DNA from: Limnanthes douglasii subsp. nivea
Lineage: Eukaryota; Streptophyta; Magnoliopsida; Brassicales; Limnanthaceae
DNA: 64,000 bases
Assembly (NCBI GenBank): GCA_036936605.1
Contig: JAUPFV010000003.1
Location: 151,994,997-152,058,996, forward strand
Direction: 5' to 3'
Below are positions 10,837-22,197 of the stretch, piece by piece. A program made the position numbers and the translations under genes. Under the pieces are notes generated by a model that saw nothing but the letters and a program-made list of their open reading frames with translations, was not told where the DNA came from and did no database searches. Positions within the stretch are counted from its first letter, which is position 1. Every line of letters starts with the position of its first letter.

Positions 10837-12469
10837 GGTTTTGAACAATGAGTCGTCCCTCGACTATCGCGTTTGGTGGCAGATAGTCCATAGACTTTCA
10901 AATGTCCGTTGGCAGTCTTTGGACTATCGCGTTTGGATAAAATTAGTCCAGAGGATCCTCTGATCCACCAGATGCTGCCACTTGTCCCCATACTCCCCAG
11001 TTTTTTTGTGTCACCAATAGTCCCTTGACTTTAGATACGATTTTACCCTTTGACTAAAATCCTTGTTGGCATTAGGATTGCTAGGTGGCCATTTTACTTG
11101 ACGTGACACAAGCTAAATAATTTTTTATGTTATTTGATTAAATAAATATTGTAACCAAGCTTTAACCCACCATTCTTCTTTTTCTTCCTCTGTAAATCTT
11201 TCTTTTGTCTCACCTTTTTCGGTTCGTTTTAAGAAATTCTTTTTTCTTACCGTGACCATGCTTTAACCTAAAATTGTTGACTAAGATTGGATCCGACCCA
11301 AAGATTTTTACTTTTTTTTTCTCTCTCTCTAAATCTATAACATTTTATTTCATTCCGATTCGTGAATCAAATTATTGGTTTTGTTGTTTTTTGTTTTAAG
11401 TTGATATACCCAAAGCTTTTTACAATTGAAATTCCTTTCAAAATTCGTTTTTAGATCATTAAGCACATGTCCAGTTAGTATATCTCAAAATTCCTTTATT
11501 TCCAAAACCCAAATACGAGAAACAAAAGGGTTTTATTAGATAATCCAACTTAAAAAAAAATCCTTCAAAGATTAATTCTATAGCAAACACAACTTCATTA
11601 ATTCTCCACCGTACAAGAATTAAGAAAAAAAACCCAGATAAACTCCAGATCTAAATCGAAATCGAATTCGAATATGACCAATCAATAAAAAAAAACTATT
11701 CGATTCGATTCGAACAAAAATAAAGTTCAAATTAGATCGGATTCATGATTCGTTTACCATGATAAGAACATTTATCTGCCATTAAAAATAACGATAGAGT
11801 AATACAAAGCAAGAACTGAATTTAAAAAAAATGAAAACACTAGTTTGAGAGTAATACTGAGTTAGGACATTTAGGGTTCTGTTTCACTTTGGGTGTAGAT
11901 TTAATAGCAGTTAGATTTGGGTATAGATTAAGGTTTAGATTTAGGGATTCGATTTGGGGATTTAATTTAGAACAAGAGAGAGTAAAGAAGTGAAAGTCTA
12001 GGGATTGGAATTCGAAAAGAGATAGTCTGTTCAGGGATGCAGAAAATCTAGGGTTTAGATTTGGTTTAATTATTTTAATAAATTAAATTAAATTAATTAA
12101 AACATAAAATGTAACGCACCGATTGATAATGTTATAAATGAACCCGGGGAAAAATATTCCACGTAGGCTAAATAGTGCCACATGGATAAACTAACTTAAT
12201 TTTCAATGCCAAGTTGGAAATTAAAGGGGTATGTGGGTCATTTAATGTCGCGGACTAAGATTGGGGTTTGACCTAAATTCACGGACTACTGGTGACACAA
12301 AAAACTGGAGAGTATGGGGACATGTGGGAGCATCTGGTGGATCAGAGGATCCTCTGGACTAACTTTATCCAAACGCGATAGTCCAGGGACTCCCAACGGA
12401 CATTTGAAAGTCCAGGGACTATCTGCCACCAAACGTGATAGTCGTGGGACGACTCACTGTTCAAAGCCT
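10837..12469. mobile_element. Non-autonomous Mutator-like element (MULE)
   Basis: Long terminal inverted repeats of well over 150 bp (outermost GGTTTTGAACAATGAGTCGT against AGGCTTTGAACAGTGAGTC). They contain GACTATCGCGTTTGG and a CAGAGGATCCTCTG palindrome near each end. The flanks are 9-bp near-duplications GGCAATCAA (10828-10836) and GACAATCAA (12470-12478), the size typical of Mutator transposition. The 1.6-kb interior has no transposase frame, only AT-rich DNA and TTTAGGGTTT-type runs. It is inserted in the LTR of copia A2, whose sequence continues on both sides. Confidence 0.88.
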
Positions 12470-12564
12470 GACAATCAATGTAATAGACTGAAGAAGCTTC
12501 TGAAGAATAAACTTTACTAGAAGTGATTCTTAACCTAAATTAGTCTTCATTCATTTTCCTAATT

Positions 12565-15500
12565 TGGTATCAGAGCCAATATAGAATCTAAGGACAATCA
12601 ATAACTCTCCCTCCTTTAGCAGTGACTCTTTAGGCAGTGTTATTCCCATCAACACTTCTAGCACCAATAAAGTCCTTCAGTTGCACACAATAAATAATAA
12701 CAATAACAGGAACAAGTGACAAAGAAACTCTAAGTTGACTGGATCTCCAAACTAGCGTGCTCACCTTTGAGAGCAGACTAGACCAACTTGTTAATCTTCA
12801 AAACACAGTCTCAGGTCTAAGCCTAGCATCTGCTAACTTTATTCGCAAGCCAGAGATAAAACAACAACAAAGTAGTAACACTTGAAGGGGAATCCATGGC
12901 CAAAACAAAGTCCAATACAAAATAATTTATGGAAGAACTAGGTATTCTAACAACACTAGAGGAATAATTAGTTACTACAGAGCGACAAATGGGTTCTTTC
13001 TCAAAACAAGCCAACCTACCAGATATGCAACAAGTATGACCATACTGCAACAAGAAGGTCACAGGTTCTATGTATAGTTTCTTGATGAGCATACCAGGTT
13101 CACATGGATGTATCCAATAAAGTATAAATGTCAGGTCTTTGATGTTTTTAAACCTTTCAAAACTCTTGTTGAAAAATAGTTTGAAAGACCCATTAATCTG
13201 TTACAAAGTGATTAGGATGGTCAGTATAGACGAGTACTATCCATGGCCATAGAACAGGGTTTTGTGTTAAGGAGGTCTTGTCATCACTCTTTAGCCAAAA
13301 CTGACAGGGCTGAGTGATTGCACTGACCATATAAGTATCGGGTTTATGCTTTTTGAAACTGCTATTTACTTTATAAATAGACTACCAACACCTATATTGT
13401 CTAACAGGCTTAAATCGTTGCTTCGTCCCTCGACTATCACGTTTTGTGTTATTTAGTCCCTCGACAAAAAAATCATGGGTGAGGGTCCTTCGACTATCAA
13501 AAATCTATAATTTCAGTCCCCGCACGTGGTTTTTGCTATAATGTTTCCACGTGTCGTTCATATCCACGCACAAGGATTGAAATTATAGATTTTTAATAGT
13601 CGAAGGACCCTCACCTGTGATTTTTTTGTCGATGGACTAAATGACACAAAACGTGATAGTCGAGGAACGAAGCAACAATTTAAACCTTATCTAACAAGTA
13701 TCCTTATGAAGTCCTACATCATAAAACACCAAACTATACCTACACATGTTATCCATTCCAGAGACCATACCAGTCTCACAAGTTTCAATTTTATTTATTT
13801 AACTTTGTTTTTCTTGGGTATAGCGAATACTAAAAAGGCTACACATGTCTAATCTTCAATGAAAGGGAATTTCCCTAGTTAACAGGTTTCATAAACACCC
13901 TAAGGTTTGAGTCATCCCTAGTCTATCCTCTAAGTGCTTGGTTTCCTAATTCTTCCTACAAGTCTTGTGACTAATGGTACTATGCCATCTTCAACAGTCT
14001 ACCAAGATTCCTCGCCTGAACATTCTACATCTCTATCTTCTAGTCCCTCACAGTCGCAAACACCTCCTCGCTGTACACACAATCCCTCTCAACCTACATA
14101 TACCAACACCTCTCAATCAGATACACACACTATTGTTAATCGTTCATATCCATCCAATGACATTCATATCTACTCGCCTGCTAAACTAAACACTCAGACA
14201 ACTAATGAACCTCTATCAGAAACCTCTCACCCATTATTCACTCCTACTATATCTATTCAACTACCATTATCTCATCCAACTTACTCATCTACTCTTGTTC
14301 CTCCATCTAAAACACATATCATGAAAACTAGTGCTCAAGATGGGACTCTTAAACGTAAGACACCTTATGTTGGCTCTCTCACCACCACTAACCCCTCTTG
14401 AACCTACCAAATATTCGTATGCCTAAACTAATTCTCAATGGGTGCAAGCTATGAAGACAAAGTACAATGCTTTTATGTTTAATCACATGTGGAAACTTGT
14501 GGATTAGTCTCCTAAGATGAATATGGTGGGATGCAAGTGGGTTTATAAGCTAAAATACAACATGGATGAGTCCGTTTACATGAACAATGCTAGGTTGGTT
14601 GCCAAACGGTTTCACCAAACCCGAGGCATATATATTTCTGAAATGTCCAGTCTTGTTGTGAAAGTTTCTATAGTAAAGTTAATCCTAACCATTGCAGTCT
14701 CTGAGGAGTGGCAAGTTCGTCAGCTGGACACTAATAATGCCTTCTTTTATAACTACCTAACAGAAGGTGTTTAGATGGCTCAGCCATAGGGTTTCAAGGG
14801 CTTTGTGAACCTTAAATATGTGTGTAAACTTCACGAAGCCCTATATGGTCTAAAACAAGCTCTAAGAGCTTGGTACTCACGACTCACGAATACTCTTCTT
14901 AACTAGGGGTTTAAAAAATTGAGAGATGATTGCTCTCTTTTATACTTTGTTTGTAAGTGTATTGCTCTACTGATTTTGGTTTATGTTGATGATACATTGG
15001 TCACAGGTTCTCAACCAAAATGTTTATCTCAGTTCATTCACAAACTCAATGCATCGGTTTCCATAAAAGAAATGGAGCCTCTCTATTTTTCCTTTGAATA
15101 TATGTTCACTATGACCCCACTAGGATGTATTTAACAAAACATCAATATATCAAGAACTTACTTGCTTTTTAGGGACTATCCTTATCCAAGTCATGCCATA
15201 CACCCATGGTTGTTGGCACCCATCTATCCGACACTTGTGGCAATTCTCATGCAGATCCTAAAACCTATTAGGTGTTATTTAGTACTTAACATATACTGCA
15301 ACGTGATATTGCCTTCGCTGTGAACAACCTCAGCCAATATCAGCAGAGCCCAACAACAGTTCATTAACAAAGTTTAAAGCAGATACTTAGTTACTTATCT
15401 GGTTACGTTTGGCTGTGTCTCCAGATGACAGACGTAGTGTAGGACCTTACGGTGCCTACCTTGGCGATTCTCTCATATTATGGTCTTTAAAGAAGCAGAA

Positions 15501-15863
15501 TGTAGTCGTTTGATCTTCTCCGGCGTCTGAATACAGAGCACTAGCCAATTTGCATAAGAACACTTGTGGTTACGCTCCCTTTTAACTGAGATTCAGATCC
15601 CAATCCCACTCTCATTTTTTATTTTGTGCGACAATCTTAGTTCGAGCTCCCTGCCCCCAAACCTTGTGTTCCATGCTCGTATCAAGCACATAAAACTTAA
15701 CGTCCATTTCCTATGAGATCAAGTCCTCAAAGAGTCAAAATCGATATGTACCCTGTCAGGACCAAGTCACAGACTGCCTCACCAAACCCTTGACGTCTTC
15801 TCGATTCTCTTTTGTTCGGGACAAACTTGGTTTTAGTGATTCGCCTCTTCGTTTGAAAGGGGA
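12565..15863 (+). pseudogene. Copia retrotransposon copy A2, gag-pol remnant
   Basis: Primer site TGGTATCAGAGCC at 12565. Gag is reduced to fragments (a TFESRL-like piece near 12760) and protease is unrecognisable. Integrase traces appear at about 13270-13400 (RRSC, then NRLPTP) and continue after the MITE at 13688 (LRPYQSHKFQF near 13770). The Ser/Thr/Pro linker is open at 13934-14401. RT follows at 14517-15134 (RQLDTNNAF, YVDD near 14985), with stops at 14507, 14772 and 14904. RNase H is present but broken (about 15400-15800, CLTKPL near 15778). The purine tract AAAGGGGA precedes the 3' LTR. This is a relic, longer than A1. Confidence 0.88.
13407..13687. mobile_element. 281-bp Mutator-type MITE in copia A2 integrase
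   Basis: Nearly the whole element is two inverted repeats of about 125 bp (GGCTTAAATCGTTGCTTCG at one end, the complement of AGGTTTAAATTGTTGCTTCG at the other). They flank a short centre with CCACGTGTCG. It is bordered by 9-bp near-duplications TGTCTAACA (13398-13406) and TATCTAACA (13688-13696). The host copia reading (integrase NRLPTP..., then the PYQSHKFQF region) resumes on the other side, which confirms insertion. Confidence 0.9.
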
Positions 15864-16018
15864 TGTGAAGAACCATTGGAGCCATTCTCACAAGGTCAAC
15901 ATGAGCGACGGCTTGACAATATGGAGTGAAGACTGGAAGTACATCTGCTAGGTTTGAAGTAGCCTTAAGAGATTTACTTCATAATTGAACTTAAAACTGC
16001 AAGAGCTTGTATCATTAA
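15864..16018 (+). mobile_element. 3' LTR of copia A2, truncated
   Basis: Starts TGAAGAACCATTGG after the purine tract and matches the first ~155 bp of the LTR at 45407-45852. It stops abruptly at GTATCATTA, where host DNA matching 44381-44853 begins. The rest of this LTR and about 550 bp of host DNA present on the right arm are missing here. Confidence 0.82.
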
Positions 16019-16516
16019 ACAAGTTTGAAAGACCTAGTATTAACAGACGTGGAGACGAAGACAATAGATAAGAAAAGCCATCAGGCTGAATATGTATAAC
16101 AAATATATAGATGACACTGACAGTGATAGATAGGTTTTGCAGTAGAATGTAGAAAAAGCCATGAAGGGGGAATGCCTAGCGAAAGAAACAAACCACAAGA
16201 GGCCTAATTTGTAATCTAATTAGATGGCGTGCGTAGTTAAAGTAATATAAGCACGGAATTGTTTTAGTCACCTTGGTTTGAGCCATCTCTGAAGAATAAT
16301 TAATTAATTAGGAAATAATGTGATAAATAATAAATTGATGGATGTGTGAGAAGAAATTTGAAGCTTCCAACTGCTCCACCTAACAATCACAACTGGTCTC
16401 TATAGATACTTATTTCAACCAATCAAAAGTATGTATTTTCTCGGTTCTTACCCTACTGTTACTCACACATGCCGAGAACACAAGACAAGTTACAAGTTAG
16501 TTTTGTTAGACAAGCA
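16019..16516. other. Host intergenic DNA, left arm
   Basis: No coding region found. It matches the complement of 44381-44853 and 39437-39481 closely. It contains CATGCCGAGAACAC (16469-16482), the undisturbed target of copia F, which is inserted at the matching place on the right arm. The AAGCA at 16512-16516 is the left target duplication of copia C. Confidence 0.75.
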
Positions 16517-16862
16517 TGTTGGGTTAATCTAAACATGTTCTAAAACAAAGTTTTAATTGTTTTATTTGTATTTTTTTAATTGTTTCCATCTCTTCTAAGA
16601 CTTAGTAGTGGGGAGTTGGTTATATTTTAGGAGTGTGTTAGTGGAGTAAGACTTAGTAGTGGGGAGTTGGTGATATTGTAGGAGTGTGTTAGTGGAGTAA
16701 GAGAGTGGCACTAAAATAGGAGTGGGTTATGCTTCCATCTCTTAGAAAGTATTTAAGTTGTTTGTACTTTGTTATTTCAGTTGAATATTAAGTAGTAACA
16801 TTTGCTTTTTATTCCAAGTTTCTAGTTAATACAGTTTCTTGTTCATACGTTCTATAACTACA
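16517..16862 (+). repeat. 5' LTR of copia C, with 51-bp tandem duplication
   Basis: Promoter-bearing LTR. A 51-bp segment starting AGACTTAGTAGTGGGGAG occurs twice in tandem (from 16598 and from 16649). A TATTTAAG box lies downstream near 16750. The same duplication is in the 3' LTR, so it predates insertion. Confidence 0.85.
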
Positions 16863-16919
16863 CGTGGTATCAGAGCCCGATCATTCAAACAACAACCCTT
16901 CATACACAACTTAGACGAC

Positions 16920-19900
16920 ATGGAGACAGCCAAGCCCAATGAAAGCTCGTTTAATCTGAGTTATCCAATACTTACAAGAACAAACTACACGGTATGGGCA
17001 ATTAGAATGCAGGTATACATGCAAGCGCTTGGTTTCTGGGAAGCTGTAGAATCCAAAGACCCCAAGGCTGTAATTGAAAACAAGGTCGATAAACGTGCGT
17101 TAGCTGTCATTTACCAAGGAATCCCTGAGGATATTTTGCTATCCATTGCGGAGAAGAAGACTTCGAGAGAAGCATGGGAAGCTGTTAAGACAATGAGCCT
17201 GGGTGCGGAAAAAGTAAAGAAGGCAAGGGCTCAAACTCTGAAAGGTGAATTCGAGGCATTGAATATGGGAGAAACGGAACCACTGGACGATTTTTATATG
17301 AAGTTGAATGGTTTGGTCACTAAGATCAGAGCTCTTGGAGAGAAATTGGAAGAAGCATACGTGGTGAAAAAACTACTTAGAGTGGTTCCCTCGAAGTTTC
17401 TGCAAATTGCGTCTGCAATTGAGCAATTTGGAAACATTGAGGAGATGTCGATGGAAGAGGTTATTGGCTCATTGAAGGCACATGAAGAAAGAGTACGTGG
17501 ACAAATCGAAACAAGCCAAGGGAAACTTCTATTGACAGAAGAAGAGTGGAGAAAGAAGGAGGGAAATAACGGACAATTGTTGTTGACCCGAGAAGAGTGG
17601 TTAAAGAGAACCAACAACGAGGGAGCTCGAGGTGGTGGAGAATTTCATGGAAAATTTGGAACACGTGGACCACGAGACAGGAGCCAGGTGAGATGTTTCA
17701 ACTGCTTGGCGTACAGGCATTATGCTGCAGAATGTCGTAAACCTCGAAGGGACAGAGATACACAGAAGGAGGTAAACCTCTCCAAAATTCAAGAGGATGA
17801 GCCAGCACTGTTGATTGCTGAGAAAGTTGGAGAGATGACAAGACAGACTATACTGCTGAAAAAGGAAATTATAGTTCCACAGCTGCGATTAGAGACTGAG
17901 GGTCAAAGAGAGTCACAAGTGTGGTACCTGGACAATGGCGCCAGCAACCATATGACTGGTGTACGAGGAAAATTCAGCCAACTAGATGAACGAGTCACGG
18001 GAGAAGTGAAGTTCGGGGACGGCTCCACAATAAGTGTCAAAGGTAAAGGGTTCATATCGTTTAGGTGTAAAAATGGTGAAGAGAAGATGCTTAGAGATGT
18101 GTACTACATTCCCACTTTATGCAACAATATTATCAGTCTCGGCCAACTATCAGAGGAGCATCATCGATTAATATTGAGTGGTGATTATTTGTGGGTGTAT
18201 GATGATCAAGAAAGGCTGCTTATGAAGGTGAAAAAATCAGGGAATAGACTCTACAAAATCAGTCTCGAGGAGAACACATCTAAATATCTTCTAAGCAAGG
18301 TCGAAGAGGAAGCATGGCTTTGGCACTCACGTCTTGGTCATGTTAATTTTGGAGCAATGGAACAGATGACAAAGGAACAGATGACAAAGGAACATATGGT
18401 ATATGGCTTGCCTCAAATAAAACAGCCAACAAAGACGTGTGAGGGGTGCTTGATGTCAAAACAAACAAGGCAACCATTCCCATCTCAGGCGAACTTTCAT
18501 GCTAAGACAATGTTGGAACTCGTACATGGAGATATTTGTGGGCCAATCTCGCCTCCAACATCAGCCGGTAATCGTTATTTCCTTCTATTAGTTGATGATT
18601 ATAGTAGGAAAATGTGGGTTTATATGCTAAAATTAAAAAGTGAGGCATTTAGTGTATTTGCAAAGTTCAAACAGCTTGTTGAGAATAAAGTGGGTCTAAA
18701 AATCAAAATATTCAGACCGATAGGGGTGGAGAATTTTGCTCAAATGAATTCAGTGAGTTCTGTGAAGAGGCTGGTATACAGAGGCATTATACAGTACCTT
18801 ACACCCCACAACAAAATGGGGTGGTGGAACGTAGAAATCGAACGGTGGCTGCCATGACTCGAAGTTTTTTTGAAGGGTGCAAGATTGCCATCATTTATGT
18901 GGGGAGAAGCGGTGAGACACTCAGTTTATGTTCTTAACCGGCTGCCAACACGAACATTACGGGGAAAAACTCCATATGAGGCATGGACGGGGTGTAAGCC
19001 GGATTTGCAACATATAAGGATTTTTGGGTGTATGGCATACATGAAGGTTCCATCGGTGCACACAAGTAAGCTAGATGATCGTAGCAAACCAGTTATCTAT
19101 CTGGGAAGGGAACCAGAGACCAAAGCCAATCGTCTATATGATCCCAAGGAGGGAGTCATTTGTGTAAGTCCTGATGTAGTATTCCTAGAAAATAAGGTTT
19201 GGCAGTGGGAGCAACAAACCGATAGTGAGGCTACGTTTTCTGGAATCGAGTTGCATAGTGAAGTTGAGCACATAGTCGAAGGAATGGATGATACAAGAAA
19301 TGCAGAAACGGAAAGTGAAACAAATGAATCAAGTGAGCCATCGACTCCGGTGCTCAGTCATAGAGGTGAAACGGCTGATCCATACAACTCTTCTTCAACA
19401 GGAGAACATGGGTCAGTGTCGGTCACAATGAGTAGTGAACCTAGAAAGTTTAGGCTACTGAGTGATATATATGATGAGACATCTGAGATAGAGTTGGATG
19501 ATGATCTGTTATATCTAAGCGTTGATGAACCAAACACATTTGAAATAGCGGTTCAAGAAAAAGAATGGAGGCAGGCGATGGAGACAGAACTCCAATCAAT
19601 AGAGAAAAACAATACGTGGAAGTTGACAGATTTACCAAAAGGTCACAAGGCGATTGGGTTAAAATGGGTGTTTAAAATCAAGAAGGATTCGAATGGAACT
19701 ATTGTGAAGTATAAGGCGAGACTTGTGGCTAAGGGTTACGCTCAAAAGCATGGAATAGACTTTGATGAAGTATTTGCCCCGGTTACTAGGTTGGAGACAG
19801 TTCGTCTGCTAATTGCTCTTGCAGCAACGAACAACTGGGAAATACATCATTTAGACGTAAAATCAGCTTTCCTTGATGGTGAGATCGATGAAGAAGTGTA

Positions 19901-21068
19901 TGTAGTGCAGCCAGTTGGTTATGAAGTAAAGGGACATGAGGGAAAAGTTTACCGATTGCTGAAAGCATTATACGGACTTAGGCAAGCTCCACGCGCTTGG
20001 TATGCACGGTTGAGGACTTTTTTAGAACAATTGGATTTTCAGAAATGCCCATATGAACATGCTGTTTATACTAGACGTGAAGGGAATGATTCATTGATAA
20101 TTGGTGTGTACATAGATGATATATTGGTCACAGGTTCAAGCACTGAAAATATTCTGAAATTTAAGGAAGAGATGAGTAAAGAGTTTGATATGAGCAACTT
20201 AGGAAAGTTATCGTACCACTTGGGCATAGACGTTGATCAGAAAAGGGAGTATGTCGAGTTAAAACAGTCTTCATATGCAAGGAAATTACTAAAGGTTGCA
20301 GGTATGACTGATTGCAATCCGAGTAAATGTCCTATGGAACCAAAGATTCAATTACACAAGGACGAGATGGGTAAGGCTGTTGAATCCTCCAAGTACAGAA
20401 GCATAGTCGGTGGATTACGCTATCTGGTTCACACAAGACCAGATATAGCATACGCAGTTGGTATGGTAAGCCGTTTCATGGAACGTCCTACTCTGCTTCA
20501 TTTGGGTGCTATGAAGCGTGTTCTTCGCTATATAAAGGGAACACTGGACTACGGTCTCATTTACTCGAAGGGAACAGGTAATCATATGCTCTCTGGTTTT
20601 TCAGACAGTGATTTTGCAGGAAATAGTGATGATCGAACAAGTACTGGGGGAATGGCATTCTATCTAAATGAAAGTTTGATAACTTGGGTGTCCCAGAAGC
20701 AACGCTGTGTAGCTCTATCATCTTGCGAAGCCGAGTTTATGGCTGCAACAGCAGCGGCGTGTCAAGGTTTATGGCTTCAGAAGTTACTAAGTCAAATTAC
20801 AAACATGGAAACGAAGCCAGTTACACTGTACGTTGATAACAGATCACCAATAGATCTTGCGAGGAACCCAGTTTTTCATGGTCGCAGTAAACACATTGAT
20901 GTGTGCTTCCATTTTATTCGTGACTGTGTGGAGCGTGGAGATATTATCATAAAACATGTTAGCTCAGAGAATCAGCGTGCAGATGTTCTCACTAAGGCAA
21001 TGTCATTTGTGAAGTTTGAGCAGATGCGAGAATTGCTGGGCATTAGGAAACTTGCAAAGGGTGTTTAG
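16920..21068 (+). pseudogene. Copia C Gag-Pol polyprotein, two indels in integrase
   Basis: Frame from ATG 16920, chosen as the first Met at the usual gag start (METAKP) after the primer site. Gag spans residues ~1-250. The zinc knuckle C-x2-C-x4-H-x4-C is at 259-272. The protease motif reads DNGASNHM at 338, where DSG or DTG is usual. GAG-pre-integrase has LWHSRLGH. Integrase has its first Asp at 538 (HGDICGP). One A is missing near 18715 (in the DRGGEF-type motif around the second catalytic Asp), and one T is extra in the T run at about 18865-18871. Between them the frame ends in a stop (18855-18857); afterwards the original frame resumes. RT (YIDDILVTG near 20109) and RNase H (SDSDFAGNSDDR) are intact to the stop at 21066-21068. 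Integrase is therefore inactive as written. Confidence 0.92.
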
Positions 21069-21082
21069 ATTAAGGGGGAGTG

Positions 21083-21429
21083 TGTTGGGTTAATCTAAAC
21101 ATGTTCTAAAACAAAGTTTTAATTGTTTTATTTGTATTTTTTTTAATTGTTTCCATCTCTTCTAAGACTTAGTAGTGGGGAGTTGGTTATATTTTAGGAG
21201 TGTGTTAGTGGAGTAAGACTTAGTAGTGGGGAGTTGGTGATATTGTAGGAGTGTGTTAGTGGAGTAAGAGAGTGGCACTAAAATAGGAGTGGGTTATGCT
21301 TCCATCTCTTAGAAAGTATTTAAGTTGTTTGTACTTTGTTATTTCAGTTGAATATTAAGTAGTAACATTTGCTTTTTATTCCAAGTTTCTAGTTCATACA
21401 GTTTCTTGTTCATACGTTCTATAACTACA
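21083..21429 (+). repeat. 3' LTR of copia C
   Basis: 347 bp, nearly identical to 16517-16862. It differs by one T in a homopolymer and one A/C substitution near the end. Confidence 0.95.
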
Positions 21430-21711
21430 AAGCATTGAACACATTTTTATATATCATTATTAAATTAGTTATTATGATGAGATCAAACTGTCATTTAGTA
21501 TTTTCTTTATAAAGAAACCGTGCATTGACTTTTGGAATGAAAGGGAAGAAATATTTTCATAATATGCACCTTTTATTTCTAGTGTATATATTTGTTTGTA
21601 AAGAGCGTCTCCATCTCTAAAATCGAGATTATAATCTAAGATTGTGGTGTTTGTGTATATTACATATTGCAATCGATGCAAAATTCAAAAGCACCTTCAA
21701 TATATCAAAGA
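21430..21711 (-). pseudogene. Unknown gene, exon remnant (left copy)
   Basis: On the minus strand, about 21702-21472 encodes a stretch also present on the plus strand at 39115-39399: IYTNTTILDYNL, FRDGDALYKQIYTLEIK, YYENISSLSFQKSMHGFF. This copy lacks about 60 bp near its start that the right copy retains. The peptide is open and similar between copies, but I do not recognise a family. Copia C borders it on one side and copia D on the other, each leaving a target duplication (AAGCA 21430-21434; AAAGA 21707-21711). Confidence 0.5.
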
Positions 21712-22197
21712 TGTTGGCGGAAAATATAAAACAACACTCTCTTTAAAACAAAAAAACAACTTTGATATTGATAAAAAGGAGAAATATTACAAGACACTCT
21801 TAAACCTCACACAAGAAGAGAAAATATTTTTCTAACACTCAAGAGAGCATTCTTGTCTCTCTTTTCTCTCACTCTAATTTTCTCTCTAACTTTGATTCTT
21901 GGTGTGTTTTTGTGATGCTCTAGATGGTGGGAGAGCTCCACTATTTATAGAACCATAGTGGAGACAAGGATCCACCATCTAAGATCTTATGGATAGTTAA
22001 ACACTCAACCTCAACACTACACTCAAGGGAAAGGTGTTTCTTACACTCAACATCAAAGAGTGTCTTGCACTCAACATAAACTACTAAATATTAATTTAAA
22101 TGTTTCTAGAGTATTCTTTCTAGATGGGTCTTATTAAGTGGGTTGGACCCTTTGAGTGGGTTGGGCCCTTTAAGTGGATCAAGTTTATGATCCAACA
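21712..22197 (-). repeat. 3' LTR of copia D
   Basis: 486 bp; carries a CTATAAATAG box (complement at 21941-21950). The pol frame stops inside its first bases, a few codons past the purine tract. Confidence 0.95.

Larger units (their letters stand above)
8386..12564 (+). mobile_element. 5' LTR of copia A2, split by two insertions
   Basis: Three pieces (about 8386-8465, 10701-10836, 12470-12564) align in order with the complete LTR at 45407-45852 on the other strand. Between them sit copia B-element (8466-10695) and a MULE (10837-12469), each with target duplications. The LTR is followed by the primer site TGGTATCAGAGCC at 12565-12577. The first ~165 bp of the LTR are missing on the left. Confidence 0.75.
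16517..21429 (+). mobile_element. Copia C, young full-length element
   Basis: 4.9 kb with LTRs 16517-16862 and 21083-21429 (TGTTGGGTTAATC...AACTACA), target duplication AAGCA on both sides (16512-16516, 21430-21434), primer site TGGTATCAGAGCC at 16865-16877, and purine tract TTAAGGGGGAGTG just before the 3' LTR. By eye the LTRs differ by one substitution and one base in a T run, so the insertion is recent. The matching site on the right arm (39437-39441) is empty. Confidence 0.95.

Noticed and set aside
12314..12520. Open frame inside the MULE right terminal repeat
   Set aside because: It lies within the terminal inverted repeat, has low-complexity content and no family resemblance; an accident of repeat sequence.
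12565..12577. tRNA-like matches at TGGTATCAGAGCC sites
   Set aside because: These are primer-binding sites complementary to the 3' end of tRNA-Met, not tRNA genes; no cloverleaf-forming sequence surrounds them.
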